Position numbers and translations under genes: made by a program
The notes under the pieces: model-generated
The model's database searches: none
What the model saw: only the letters and a program-made list of their open reading frames with translations
What the model was told of the DNA's origin: nothing
In this document: positions 52,009-63,837 of the stretch, piece by piece
Layout of the letters: each line of letters begins with the position of its first letter
How positions within the stretch are numbered: the stretch's first letter is position 1
Assembly (NCBI GenBank): GCA_964006375.1
Contig: OZ023267.1
Span: 31,725,094 to 31,789,093, forward strand
DNA length: 64,000 nt
From: Tillus elongatus
Lineage: Eukaryota > Arthropoda > Insecta > Coleoptera > Cleridae
Direction: 5' to 3'

Positions 52009-54604
52009 GAAAGGTCCCTATATTGGACCACCTAAGAAAGAATCTCTATAAAATGGAAATTTTTGAACCAAATGGAAACAAAAAATTTGGAGGGGTACTC
52101 CTGTGTGTTATAAATGGATAAATTTTATAAAACAGGCAGAAAACCGTGCGGGTGGTGCGCAAAAAAAATCAAATCAAAATAGATCTATCGGTCCAATTTA
52201 GGATACTGGTTTCCTAATTTGAACCACAGGTCCCCTAAATTGGACCACGTCTATTTTTCATTATTTAGGGAGAGAACATTCATTAAAATGGTAATAACAT
52301 TTTATTCAGAACTGAACATATGATTCTGAGATGGATTAAGTAACATATTATAACAAAATATTAGGTATATAAAATAACACAATCAGTCACTGTCAGACTC
52401 ACAGTTTATACATTCATAGAAAGCAGTATTGCGGCCATTGGTGCACCTCAAGTGTGACCACTTTTTGCACGAAATACAGCGAATCCACTCTTCTCCTGGA
52501 TCGGATTGCGAAAATGGAGATAGACAAATAATACAAAGGCAATCTTCATCTTCGGATTCTGATTCGCTTGTTGAATGCTGTGGCAGAGGGCGCTTTCCCT
52601 TGTATGATTTAGACGCAGAAGACTTGCCTTTGAAATCTGGTTTTGAAGAAGAAAAAACCTTTTTGGCGGTTTTAGGAGGAGCCATTTTCTTACGTTGTTT
52701 TTCTTCAAGGTCATCCTTGTAGGGGCTACTAGTTATTATTGTGGTAGAACTAGAAGCAGGTGTGCGCGATTTTCGCTTTAAGATTGGCAGGGGAGATATC
52801 TCAGACACAGATTTTCTTTTTTGGAGAGAAGACGTGGAGCATTCTGCCTCTAATGTTCCTCCTACCGAAGTGTCTGTAGATGTGGATGCATGTTGGGTTA
52901 CATTGTTGATGTTAATGAGAGCACGATGGGTCACTTCGTTTGCTGAAGAGGTGTCCTCTGACGCATTCGTTGGATCCATATTCACATTGGGAAGACAAAC
53001 AAATTCACTATCATCAAACACATTTCTATCTAAAGGCCATATGCCGCATTTCGCAAAACCGCTTACAGCGTTTCCTACTGAAGCAGCTTTGGCATAGGCT
53101 TCTCCAAGTAATTTTGACACCTGAAACTGCGTAATATTTTGGTTAGGGTGCGTACGAAGCCATTTATCAGCTGCTTGGTTATAATACGAATGAGACGTCA
53201 CAGGGTTGCAACCTGTGGGTGGTGTGTGCTGGTAGCGACAACATGATTATTCCACTTTCCCTGGCTAACGTTATGGCTTCTAGATTTTTTGTATGGGTGG
53301 TATGACCATCCATTATTAAAAGTACCTTCTTATCTTTAGATGGCTTCGCAAAATTAATGAAATGCCTTAGCCATTTTACGAATAACTCACTTGTTATCCA
53401 GCCCGATTCTGAGCAAGCAAATTCTGTTTCTGGAGGTGCACCTTCTTTGAGTTCATCTTTGAATCTAATGCGCTTAAATATAAGCATCGGAGGGACGTAC
53501 ATACCAGCAGCATTAATGCAGCAAACACATGTCGTATTTACTCCACGCTCCCCGCTTGTAAGAGATCCTATTTGATGCTTACCCTTCTGTCCAATTATTT
53601 TTTGTGGTCTCTGGACTGTAGAAAGACCGGTCTCATCAACATTATAGATCTCAGATGGACTGAAGTTATGTTCATCGTAAAGAGCAGTGAGGCAATCAAA
53701 GAAAGCTTAAACTTTTTCTTTGCTGAACCCTAAAGCCCTCGCCGATGAAGTTGCCTCCGGTTGGCGGAGCGATAGCTCTTTGTGTCGAGACATGAAACAA
53801 TAGTACCACTTCTTGCCGGCTTGTCCATTCTTGAACCTATGAGGAATTCCATTTGCTTCTGCGACATCATATGCGAGTTTTCTCAAATCACTACGAGTGA
53901 TTCCAAACAGACTTCTTTCAAGCTGTAGTACATGGTTTACTATGTCTTCCTCTATTTCTGGTGGAATATCTGCGGCACGTCCAAATTTTTTCTCACATCC
54001 ATGAGCATTTTTGTTCTTATTGTCAATTCTGCGTTTTAAAGTTGCCTTTGGTATTTGATACTTTCTGGCTATTTTATTTAAACCCATAACACCACTTTGG
54101 TGGGCTATTAAGGCTTCCCTCATATTTTCCTCCACCCATTTCCCGTATTTCCCACGTTGTGACATATTCACCTAGAAAAAAGTGAGTTGCTTAATTTGGA
54201 CCGGTCCAACTTAGGAACTAGTAGGTGGTTCAATTTAGGAAACTATAACCTTACTTTGAAAACTTCTCTTTTAAAAGGGGTTTGTTGTGAAAAACAAATA
54301 AATTCTTGAACGATATAACAGATAAAAACTTGCTTGAAATGTATACCTTTGAAAAAGAAAAAGTTACTCACCAGTGAAAAAGTTATAGCTTACAGAAGAT
54401 AACAGCAAAATTGTATCAGACAGCACAAAAACATAACACATGTGTTTCCGCAAGTTACACGAACTGTACAGATCTCTCGTTCCGTGCTGCGACTAAACCA
54501 CGTATTAGCTGCAAGTACCAGCCAACAGAGGCCGCCTGGCACAATTAATATTCATATGAAAGTGATGGTCCAATTTAAGATCCGGTCCAAATTAGGGACC
54601 TTTC

Positions 54605-54607
<3 letters not shown>
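52006..54607 (-). mobile_element. Pogo-like DNA transposon
   Basis: 2602 bp bounded by inverted repeats GGGGAAAGGTCCCTA followed by A/T and TTGGACC on both ends, each directly next to TA. Motifs related to AATTTGGACC/GGTCCAATTTAGG recur just inside both ends (52192-52248 and 54190-54240), which may be transposase binding sites. The element contains one transposase gene on the minus strand. Flanks are (TA)n on both sides, and beyond them the two halves of repeat unit A. Confidence 0.9.
52383..54171 (-). pseudogene. Pogo-like transposase with C-terminal PHD finger
   Basis: Read from 54171 down. The N-terminal psq-type helix-turn-helix (GLNKIARKYQIPKATLKRRI) is followed by a CENP-B/Tigger-like second DNA-binding region (FRFKNGQAGKKWYYCFMSRH-like). 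The frame meets one TAA (53707-53709) but continues in the same frame through the catalytic DDE core: YNVDETGLSTVQ (first Asp), LLIMDGHTTHTKN (second), HRLQPCDVSF (third). Just after the third acid a frameshift near 53195 moves to the frame open to 52383. That part holds a Ser/Lys-rich linker and a final C4HC3-type PHD finger (CIICLSPF, CISCKKWSHLRC, CINCES). One stop and one frameshift make it a recent pseudogene. Confidence 0.9.

Positions 54608-54679
<72 letters not shown>
54608..54679. repeat. (TA)n microsatellite
   Basis: Right half of the TA array split by the pogo-like element. Confidence 0.97.
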
Positions 54680-54682
<3 letters not shown>

Positions 54683-56302
54683 TGAAACTCACTCTGGATA
54701 TTGGTTCTAGGGGGGCCATTTCGCGCTTATTTGAAGACATTTTTTTGAAAATGCAAAAGTCGGCATCTTTTCATTAGTGATTTTTTAAAGAAAATTCACT
54801 AAAAGGACTTATTTGATATAATTTTTTATATGGAAATTCACTACCGTCACACACTTTCTGCATCAAGACTTTTTTTGGTTTGATTAAAAGGTCACAAGAG
54901 ATATAATTTCCATAAGCTCAATTCTAAGATAATTCTTGAGAAACTGAGAAGATACTGACCATCGGCAGAAATAGCTGAATATAGCAGTAGGAAGTACCTA
55001 CCTATAAGTACATTTGTGAATTTGTGAAACTAAAAGGTCGCCCCTGTGTATATATTTGTATGTAATATGATTGGTTTCACCAAGTCAGAGTGCCCATCAC
55101 CAATAGAGTAGAAATACTTATTAGTTGTTAGTGTTCAAAAACTACGCTAGTATCTAGGTATCAGCTAAGCGTACCGGGAATACATTGCTCGAGTTCACTA
55201 GGCGCCAACAGTTTAATTTGGTGTGTAAGCGTATGCGTCCACCAGTCCCGCTGAGCTTTTTTTGGAACTTAACTATTGTCAATTTGTCCAAGCGGAATGA
55301 CAGACAAACGTTTTACAATAGTACTTTGAGTGAACTGTGCGTTCATCAGTCTCCAACCGCTGAAATAAATCAATAGTCAGCAGATGAGCGCTTAAACCCA
55401 GATGTTGGCGCCTGGTAAACTCTGTGTTTCGAAAAATTATATAAGCTCAAACCTGCAAGATTAAATAAAGTAGAAAAATTCACCACACAAATAAGCGAGA
55501 ATATTTTGTTATGGAGATGTTACATATATAGATAACACATAAAGCGTTTTAAAATCAACATAGGTATCTAATTGAAATAAGACGTGACTAAACAAAAACG
55601 TAACAAAAATTTAGGTTCTATTCATCATGAGCTCCATTTTAGATAAAATATGTTCTAACAAGCCTTTCGATTGATGTAATTTTGATCACAAAATGCCATT
55701 CTTTGCAATATAGATAAAGATTAGAGCACGCCACTAAAAATATTTTGATTTAAGTACAACCTAAGCGAATATAAAATAAACCTAAGTCTCTACAAAATAA
55801 TTCAATAAATCTGTAGACAGATGGAGAATGTTAAATAAACTGTAAGATAACTAACCTGCTGCATATCAGCCCTTTTGGTAAAACTTCCATCCTTTTTAGC
55901 TGTTGACAAAACATCACAAACACTGTTTAGTTCACTCACTAACATTAATAGTCGTCCATTCACTGTGTCGGCATTAGGGCTCTATTGAAACTAAGACAAA
56001 GCCGCGCTCGATGTCTAATTGAATTAATGTAGGCATTAGGCAGAGGCATTCGTCAGGCTTAAAAGTGTTTGTTATATTAATGCAGCACTATTTACATTGA
56101 ATTAAGACATTAAAACTACCAATTACAATACGCAAATATATCACAGAAATATGTAGGTAGGTGTTGGCAGCAGACCCTAAAATTGACGACGGGGTTTAGA
56201 ATGCAAGAATTGAGGTATAATTTAACGGCAGAGATTTATGCTCTCGTGGGTCGATAAATGGATATTAATATTACTAAAACAAATAAGTTAAAAAAAAAGT
56301 CT

Positions 56303-56596
56303 GGACGGAGCAAGTGCGTTATGGAAGTGAATTTTTATTAAAATGTTTTTAATAGCAAATATGTCTTTTCAATGCAAGCAGCCATCAATCTGGTTAGTAG
56401 TATAACCTATATAGGAGAAACAATGTGCCATATTTTATTAAAATAACTTATGGCTTGAAACTGTAAAAAAAATGCCGGATATAAACATAAAATGTTGGTT
56501 TCCTAGCCAATAAGCCTTAGTTTAATAGCAAATTGAGTTATTGAAATTTGAAGCATTTAATGAAAATTTGATACCAAAACGCACTTACTGCGTCAC
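56303..56596 (+). mobile_element. MITE (GCAGCAAGTGCG family) in unit B
   Basis: Same ends and internal sequence as other copies; the left end has GGACGGAG. Confidence 0.8.
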
Positions 56597-57480
56597 GATT
56601 TTTTTTTTCTTAAAAACATATTTCGACAAACAATGCAATAAATAAGGGTGTTCGAAACAGAAATTGTATGATCACAAACGACTTATGGGCCAGCCTGTGA
56701 TTGTCAAAATAATTTTATAAGATGCAGCTCAAGGTACCCTATAATTAGCTTATACAATGTTTTCTCGTAATAATTATATTGAGTTTTGCCGTAGAAATGC
56801 GTCGCTCTGTATATATGTAAACAGATAAAAACTGAATGTAAACCCGGATATGGATTCTAGGGGGCCTAGTTTGCGCTCATTTGAAGAAATCTTTTTAAAA
56901 TTCTAAATGCGGTCTCCTCATTAACGAATTTTTTCTACGAAATTAGATTAAAATTATAGATCGTTAACCATAAACGTAACTAAGACTACCGCCAAAGCAT
57001 CAGAAAAAGGATCTATTTGAAATGAATTTCCTGTAAATATTTTAGTAAAATAAAAGACAATGACAGTTGAAGCTGAACCCAGGCGTTTTCAGAACACTCT
57101 TCTTCCGACATTTTCCTTACATAATTCGTATTTGTTTTAGGTTCTTTGCCTAAATGTTGCCAAAATTGACGTTTAAAATCGCGACGTTTGAGATTTTGGG
57201 GAAAACCCCAATTTTGTTTAAATTCGGATAACTTGTTCTTCTTTAAACTTACAGACACAAGCTTTGGTACATAGTTCGCACTTTATAATACAAACACCAT
57301 TGCCAAATTTGGTTGCCCTTACTTTGTTGTTTCCAGAGATATATATTTTTTTGAAATACAAAATTTTCATGGAAACCTGGGACAATTTTTTATACTAACG
57401 AACTTATCTAAGCGACTTGCAAAAGGAAGGTATTCAGAAACTTTGATCAAAATCAATTATTTTTTGAGTTGTCGGTGTGA

Positions 57481-57483
<3 letters not shown>

Positions 57484-57567
<84 letters not shown>
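57484..57567. repeat. (TA)n microsatellite
   Basis: TA core of repeat unit B. Confidence 0.97.
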
Positions 57568-57571
<4 letters not shown>

Positions 57572-59205
57572 ATATAAAAATTGAAACTCACCCTGGATAT
57601 GGGTTCTAGGGGGCCTAGTTCGCGCTTATTTGAAGAAATTTTTTTCCATATTTAAAAGTCGGGATCTTTTCATTACTGATTTTTTTTTTAATTCACTAAA
57701 AAGACTTATTTGATATTAAAAACGTTTTTATGAAAATTTACTACCATCACACACTTTCTGCGTCCAAACTTTTTTTGTTTGATTAAAAGGTCGCAAGAGT
57801 TATAATTTTGATAAGCTCAATTGTGAGATAATTGTTGAGAAACTGAGAAGTTACTGGTCATCGGCAGAAGTAGCTGAATATAGCAGTAGGAAGTACCTAC
57901 CTATAAGTACATTTGTGAAACTAAAAGGTCGCCCCTGCGTATATATTTGTATGTAATATGATCGGTTTCACCAAGTCAGAGTGCCCATTACCAATAGAGT
58001 AGAAATACTTGTTAGTTGTTAGTGTTCAAAAACTACGCTAGTATCTAGGTATCAGCTAAGCGTACAGGGAATACATTGCCCAGGTTCACTAGGCGCCAAC
58101 AGTTGAATAGGTGTGTAAGCGTATGCGTTCACCAGTCCCGCTGAGTTTTTCCTGGAACTTAACTATTGTCAATTGGTCAAAACGGAATGACAGACAAACG
58201 TTACACAATAGAGCTTGGAGTCAACTGTGCGTTCATCACTTTCCAACCGCTGAAATGAATCAATAGTCAGCAGATGAACGCTCAAACCCAGATGTTGGCG
58301 CCTGGTAAACTCTGTGTTTCGAAAAATTATATAAGTTCAAACCTGCAAGATTAAAGAAAGTAGAAAAATTCACTACACAAATAAGCGCGAATATTTTGTT
58401 ATGGTGATGTCACATATTTAGATAACACATGAAGAGTTTTAAAATCAACATAGGTACCTAATTGAAATAAGACGTCACTAAACAAAAACCTAACAAAAAT
58501 GTAGGGTCTATTCATCATGAGCAAAATTTTAGATAAAATATGTTCTAACAAACCTTTCGATTTATTTAATTTTGATCACAAAGTGCCATTATTTGCAGTA
58601 TAGATGAATATTAGAGCACGCCACTAAATATATTATAATTTAAATACAACTTAAGCGAATAATAAATAAACCTAACTCTCTACAAAATAATTCAATAATT
58701 CTGTAGACAGGTGGACAGCGTTAAATAAACTTTAAGATAACTAACCTGTTGCATATCAGCCCTTTTTGTAAAACTTCCATCGTTTTTAGCTGTTGACAAA
58801 ACATCACAAACACTGTTTAGTTCACCCACTAACACTAATAGTCGTCCATTCACTGTGTCGGCATTAGGGTTCTATTGAAACTAAGACAAAGGCGCTATCG
58901 ATGTCTAATTGAGTATTAAATGCCTACATTAGTAGGCATTAGGCAGAGGCATTCGTCAGGCTTAAAAGTGTTTGTTATATTAATGCAGCACTATTTACAT
59001 TGAATTAAGACATTTAAACTACCAATTACAATACGCAAATATATCACAGAAATATGTAGGTAGGTGTTGGCAGCAGACCCTAAAATTGACGACGGGGTTT
59101 AGAATGCAAGAATTGAGGTATAATTTAACGGCAGAGATTTATGCTCTCGTGGGTCGATAAATGGATATTAATATTACTAAAACAAATAAGTTAAAAAAAA
59201 AGTCT

Positions 59206-59499
59206 GGACGGAGCAAGTGCGTTATGGAAGTGAATTTTTATTAAAATGTTTTTAATAGCAAATATGTCTTTTCAATGCAAGCAGCCATCAATCTGGTTAG
59301 TAGTATAACCTATATAGGAGAAACAATGTGCCATATTTTATTAAAATAACTTATGGCTTGAAACTGTAAAAAAAATGCCGGATATAAACATAAAATGTTG
59401 GTTTCCTAGCCAATAAGCCTTAGTTTAATAGCAAATTGAGTTATTGAAATTTGAAGCATTTAATGAAAATTTGATACCAAAACGCACTTACTGCGTCAC
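59206..59499 (+). mobile_element. MITE (GCAGCAAGTGCG family) in unit C
   Basis: Essentially identical to the copy in unit B. Confidence 0.8.
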
Positions 59500-60383
59500 G
59501 ATTTTTTTTTTCTTAAAAACATATTTCGACAAACAATGCAATAAATAAGGGTGTTCGAAACAGAAATTGTATGATCACAAACGACTTATGGGCCAGCCTG
59601 TGATTGTCAAAATAATTTTATAAGATGCAGCTCAAGGTACCCTATAATTAGCTTATACAATGTTTTCTCGTAATAATTATATTGAGTTTTGCCGTAGAAA
59701 TGCGTCGCTCTGTATATATGTAAACAGATAAAAACTGAATGTAAACCCGGATATGGATTCTAGGGGGCCTAGTTTGCGCTCATTTGAAGAAATCTTTTTA
59801 AAATTCTAAATGCGGTCTCCTCATTAACGAATTTTTTCTACGAAATTAGATTAAAATTATAGATCGTTAACCATAAACGTAACTAAGACTACCGCCAAAG
59901 CATCAGAAAAAGGATCTATTTGAAATGAATTTCCTGTAAATATTTTAGTAAAATAAAAGACAATGACAGTTGAAGCTGAACCCAGGCGTTTTCAGAACAC
60001 TCTTCTTCCGACATTTTCCTTACATAATTCGTATTTGTTTTAGGTTCTTTGCCTAAATGTTGCCAAAATTGACGTTTAAAATCGCGACGTTTGAGATTTT
60101 GGGGAAAACCCCAATTTTGTTTAAATTCGGATAACTTGTTCTTCTTTAAACTTACAGACACAAGCTTTGGTACATAGTTCGCACTTTATAATACAAACAC
60201 CATTGCCAAATTTGGTTGCCCTTACTTTGTTGTTTCCAGAGATATATATTTTTTTGAAATACAAAATTTTCATGGAAACCTGGGACAATTTTTTATACTA
60301 ACGAACTTATCTAAGCGACTTGCAAAAGGAAGGTATTCAGAAACTTTGATCAAAATCAATTATTTTTTGAGTTGTCGGTGTGA

Positions 60384-60385
<2 letters not shown>

Positions 60386-60470
<85 letters not shown>
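60386..60470. repeat. (TA)n microsatellite
   Basis: TA core of repeat unit C. Confidence 0.97.
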
Positions 60471-60474
<4 letters not shown>

Positions 60475-61743
60475 ATATAAAAATTGAAACTCACCCTGGA
60501 TATGGGTTCTAGGGGGCCTAGTTCGCGCTTATTTGAAGAAATTTTTTTCCATATTTAAAAGTCGGGATCTTTTCATTACTGATTTTTTTTTTTAATTCAC
60601 TAAAAGACTTATTTGATATTAAAAACGTTTTTATGAAAATTTACTACCATCACACACTTTCTGCGTCCAAACTTTTTTTGTTTGATTAAAAGGTCGCAAG
60701 AGTTATAATTTTGATAAGCTCAATTGTGAGATAATTGTTGAGAAACTGAGAAGTTACTGGTCATCGGCAGAAGTAGCTGAATATAGCAGTAGGAAGTACC
60801 TACCTATAAGTACATTTGTGAAACTAAAAGGTCGCCCCTGCGTATATATTTGTATGTAATATGATCGGTTTCACCAAGTCAGAGTGCCCATTACCAATAG
60901 AGTAGAAATACTTGTTAGTTGTTAGTGTTCAAAAACTACGCTAGTATCTAGGTATCAGCTAAGCGTACAGGGAATACATTGCCCAGGTTCACTAGGCGCC
61001 AACAGTTGAATAGGTGTGTAAGCGTATGCGTTCACCAGTCCCGCTGAGTTTTTCCTGGAACTTAACTATTGTCAATTGGTCAAAACGGAATGACAGACAA
61101 ACGTTACACAATAGAGCTTGGAGTCAACTGTGCGTTCATCACTTTCCAACCGCTGAAATGAATCAATAGTCAGCAGATGAACGCTCAAACCCAGATGTTG
61201 GCGCCTGGTAAACTCTGTGTTTCGAAAAATTATATAAGTTCAAACCTGCAAGATTAAAGAAAGTAGAAAAATTCACTACACAAATAAGCGCGAATATTTT
61301 GTTATGGTGATGTCACATATTTAGATAACACATGAAGAGTTTTAAAATCAACATAGGTACCTAATTGAAATAAGACGTCACTAAACAAAAACCTAACAAA
61401 AATGTAGGGTCTATTCATCATGAGCAAAATTTTAGATAAAATATGTTCTAACAAACCTTTCGATTTATTTAATTTTGATCACAAAGTGCCATTATTTGCA
61501 GTATAGATGAATATTAGAGCACGCCACTAAATATATTATAATTTAAATACAACTTAAGCGAATAATAAATAAACCTAACTCTCTACAAAATAATTCAATA
61601 ATTCTGTAGACAGGTGGACAGCGTTAAATAAACTTTAAGATAACTAACCTGTTGCATATCAGCCCTTTTTGTAAAACTTCCATCGTTTTTAGCTGTTGAC
61701 AAAACATCACAAACACTGTTTAGTTCACTCACTAACACTAATA

Positions 61744-63183
61744 GTCGTCCATTCACTGTGTCGGCATTAGGGTTCTATTGAAACTAAGACAAAGGCGCTA
61801 TCGATGTCTAATTGAGTATTAAATGCCTACATTAGTAGGCATTAGGCAGAGGCATTCGTCAGGCTTAAAAGTGTTTGTTATATTAATGCAGCACTATTTA
61901 CATTGAATTAAGACATTTAAACTACCAATTACAATACGCAAATATATCACAGAAATATGTAGGTAGGTGTTGGCAGCAGACCCTAAAATTGACGACGGGG
62001 TTGAGAATGCAAGAATTTAGGTATAATTTAACGGCAGAGGTTTATGCTCGCGTAAATCGATACATAGATATTAATATTACTAAAAGAAATAATTTGAAAA
62101 AAGTCTGGACGCAGCAAGTGCGTTATGGAAGTGAATTTTTATAAAAATGTTTTTAATAGCAAATATGTCATTTTAATGCAAGCAGTCATCAATTTGGTTA
62201 GCAGTATAACCTATATAGTAGCAACAATGTGCCATATTTTATCAAAATAACTTATTGCTTGAAACTGTAAAAAAAATCTGAAAATAAACTTAAAATGTTG
62301 GTTTCCTAGCCAACAAACCTCAGATTAATAGCAAATTGAGTTATTGAAATTTGAAACATTTAATGAAAATTTGATACCAAAACGCACTTACTGCGTCACG
62401 ATTTTTTTTTTCTAAAAAACATATTTCGACAAACAATGCAATAAATAAGGGTGTTCGAAACAGAAATTGTATGATCACAAACTACTTATGGGCCAGCCTG
62501 TGATTGTCAAAATAATTTTATAAGATGCAGCTCAAGATACCCTATAATTGGCTTATACAATTTTTTCTCGTCTCTTGTATAATAATTATTATATTGAGTT
62601 TTACAGTAGAAATGCATCACGCTCTATATATGTAAACAGATAAAAACTGAATGTAAACCCGGATATGGATTTTAGAGGGCCTAGTTTGCGCTCATTTGAA
62701 GACATCTTTTTAAAATTGTAAATTCGGTGTCCTCATTAACGAATTTTTTCTACGAAAATCAGCTTAAAGTTATAAATCGTTAAACCATAAACTTAATTAA
62801 GACTACCGCCAAAGCATCAGACAAAGGGTCTATTTGAAATGAATTTTCTGTAAACATTTTAATACAATGAAGGACAGTGACAGTTGAACCTGAAACGCAA
62901 GGGTTTTCAGAACACTCTTCTTCCGACATTTTTCTGACATAATTTGTATTTGTTTCAGGTTCTTTGCCTAAATTTTGCCAAAATTGACGTTTAAAATCGC
63001 GACTTCGGGAAAACACCAATTTTGTTTAAATGCGCATAACTTTTTTGTCTTTAAACCTACAGACCCAAATTTTGGTACGTAGTTCACGCTTTATAATACA
63101 AACACCGGTGCTAAATTTGGTTGCGCCTACTTTGTTGTTTTCGGAGATATATTTTTTTCCGAAATACAAAATTTTACAGAACA
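61744..63183. repeat. 2.9-kb repeat unit D, truncated
   Basis: The first roughly 250 bp are identical to unit C, then it diverges to about 93%. It stops near 63183, before the (TA)n core, where a different satellite begins. Confidence 0.9.
62107..62399 (+). mobile_element. MITE (GCAGCAAGTGCG family) in unit D
   Basis: Ends GGACGCAGCAAGTGCGTTAT and AACGCACTTACTGCGTCAC, internal sequence closest to unit A. Confidence 0.8.
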
Positions 63184-63480
63184 TAGTGTGATGTAAGACA
63201 GGAGTTGCGATCTCGTTGCGAAAGTAAGTAGTATGTTGTCACGACAGCTCCAGGTATCACAAAATGTTATAAAATAGAGACTATGTACAACCAACTAATA
63301 ATTTTGTGAATTGTCAGCCCTGGCCCATTTCTTTCCTAATATAGGGGTAATTTATGTAAGGCTAGATGAGCTGCTGTGACAACATACTACTTGGTTCCGC
63401 AACGAGAATGCGCCTTGTGTCATACATCTCACTATGTGCTGTGAGGTTGGCTACCATAGCCGCATAACTTTATAGGTGTT

Positions 63481-63559
63481 TTCTCGCTCTAATTAGTATA
63501 CCCTACTGACGAGCTCCAATTAGAGCGAAACCGGTCTACGGTTCTGATTGTGGTGAGAA
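63481..63559 (+). ncRNA. Type I hammerhead ribozyme, copy 1 (core intact)
   Basis: CTGACGA (63506-63512) is followed by stem II GCTC/GAGC (63513-63516, 63523-63526; loop CAATTA), GAAA (63527-63530), a palindromic ACCGGT stem III and the cleavage triplet GTC ending at 63536. Stem I has a proximal helix (63500-63505 with 63537-63542, one C-C mismatch), an internal loop, and a distal helix (63481-63493 with 63547-63559, with wobbles and one mismatch). All conserved catalytic bases are present. The very short loop-less stem III suggests cleavage as a dimer or in tandem transcripts, as reported for other animal satellite hammerheads. Self-cleavage would release unit-length RNA. Confidence 0.85.
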
Positions 63560-63760
63560 TACATCTAGAAATGGGCCAGGGCTCACAATTTATAAAATTG
63601 TTAGTTGGTTGTATGTAGTCTCTATTTTATAACATTTTGTGTTATTTGGAGCTGTCGTGACAACCTACTACTTGCTTTCGCAACGAGATCGCAACTCCTG
63701 TATAACATTTCACTATGCTGTGAGGTTCGCTGCAATAGCTGTATTACTTTATAGGTGTTT

Positions 63761-63837
63761 TCTCACTGCAATTAGTATACCGTACTGACGAGCTCCAATT
63801 AGAGCAAAAGCGCGATACGGTTCTGATTGTAGTGAGA
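63761..63837 (+). ncRNA. Type I hammerhead, copy 2 (core mutated)
   Basis: The fold is kept: stem I proximal ACCGTA/TACGGT is a perfect 6 bp (63779-63784, 63816-63821), distal TCTCACTGCAAT pairs with ATTGTAGTGAGA (63761-63772, 63826-63837), and stem II is GCTC/GAGC. The core is damaged: GAAA is AAAA (63806-63809) and the GTC site is CGA (63813-63815). It should not cleave. Confidence 0.8.

Larger units (their letters stand above)
50490..55950. repeat. 2.9-kb repeat unit A, split by a pogo-like insertion
   Basis: Unit A begins with TTCCATTCACTGTGT near 50498 and matches units B-D until about 51727. There the expected sequence up to the (TA)n core is replaced by a hairpin (51775-51937). The pogo-like element (52006-54607) then splits the (TA)n, and 54680-55950 is the right half of the unit, matching 57568-58840. 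Confidence 0.85.
55951..58840. repeat. 2.9-kb repeat unit B
   Basis: Starts at GTCGTCCATTCACTGTGTCG. Contains a MITE (56303-56596), the (TA)n core (57484-57567) and the shared right half. From about 56115 onward it is nearly identical to unit C, including an 81-codon minus-strand frame at 57013-57258 that is identical at 59916-60161. That frame has no recognisable domain and is disrupted in unit D, so I do not call it a gene. Confidence 0.95.
58841..61743. repeat. 2.9-kb repeat unit C
   Basis: 2903 bp. The first roughly 270 bp match unit D best (including the 13-bp insertion TGCCTACATTAGT-like near 58920), the remainder matches unit B almost perfectly. This mosaic fixes a duplication junction in the first 300 bp. 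(TA)n core at 60386-60470. Confidence 0.95.

Noticed and set aside
57013..57258. 81-codon conserved minus-strand frame, identical at 59916-60161
   Set aside because: Identity comes from the recent tandem duplication. Units A and D break the frame and no domain is visible.
50490..63183. CRISPR-like array
   Set aside because: Repeats are kilobase-sized eukaryotic units without short regular direct repeats and spacers.
63184..63345. Third hammerhead in the inverted satellite piece
   Set aside because: The piece ends before the segment that carries the CTGACGA core, so no ribozyme is present there.
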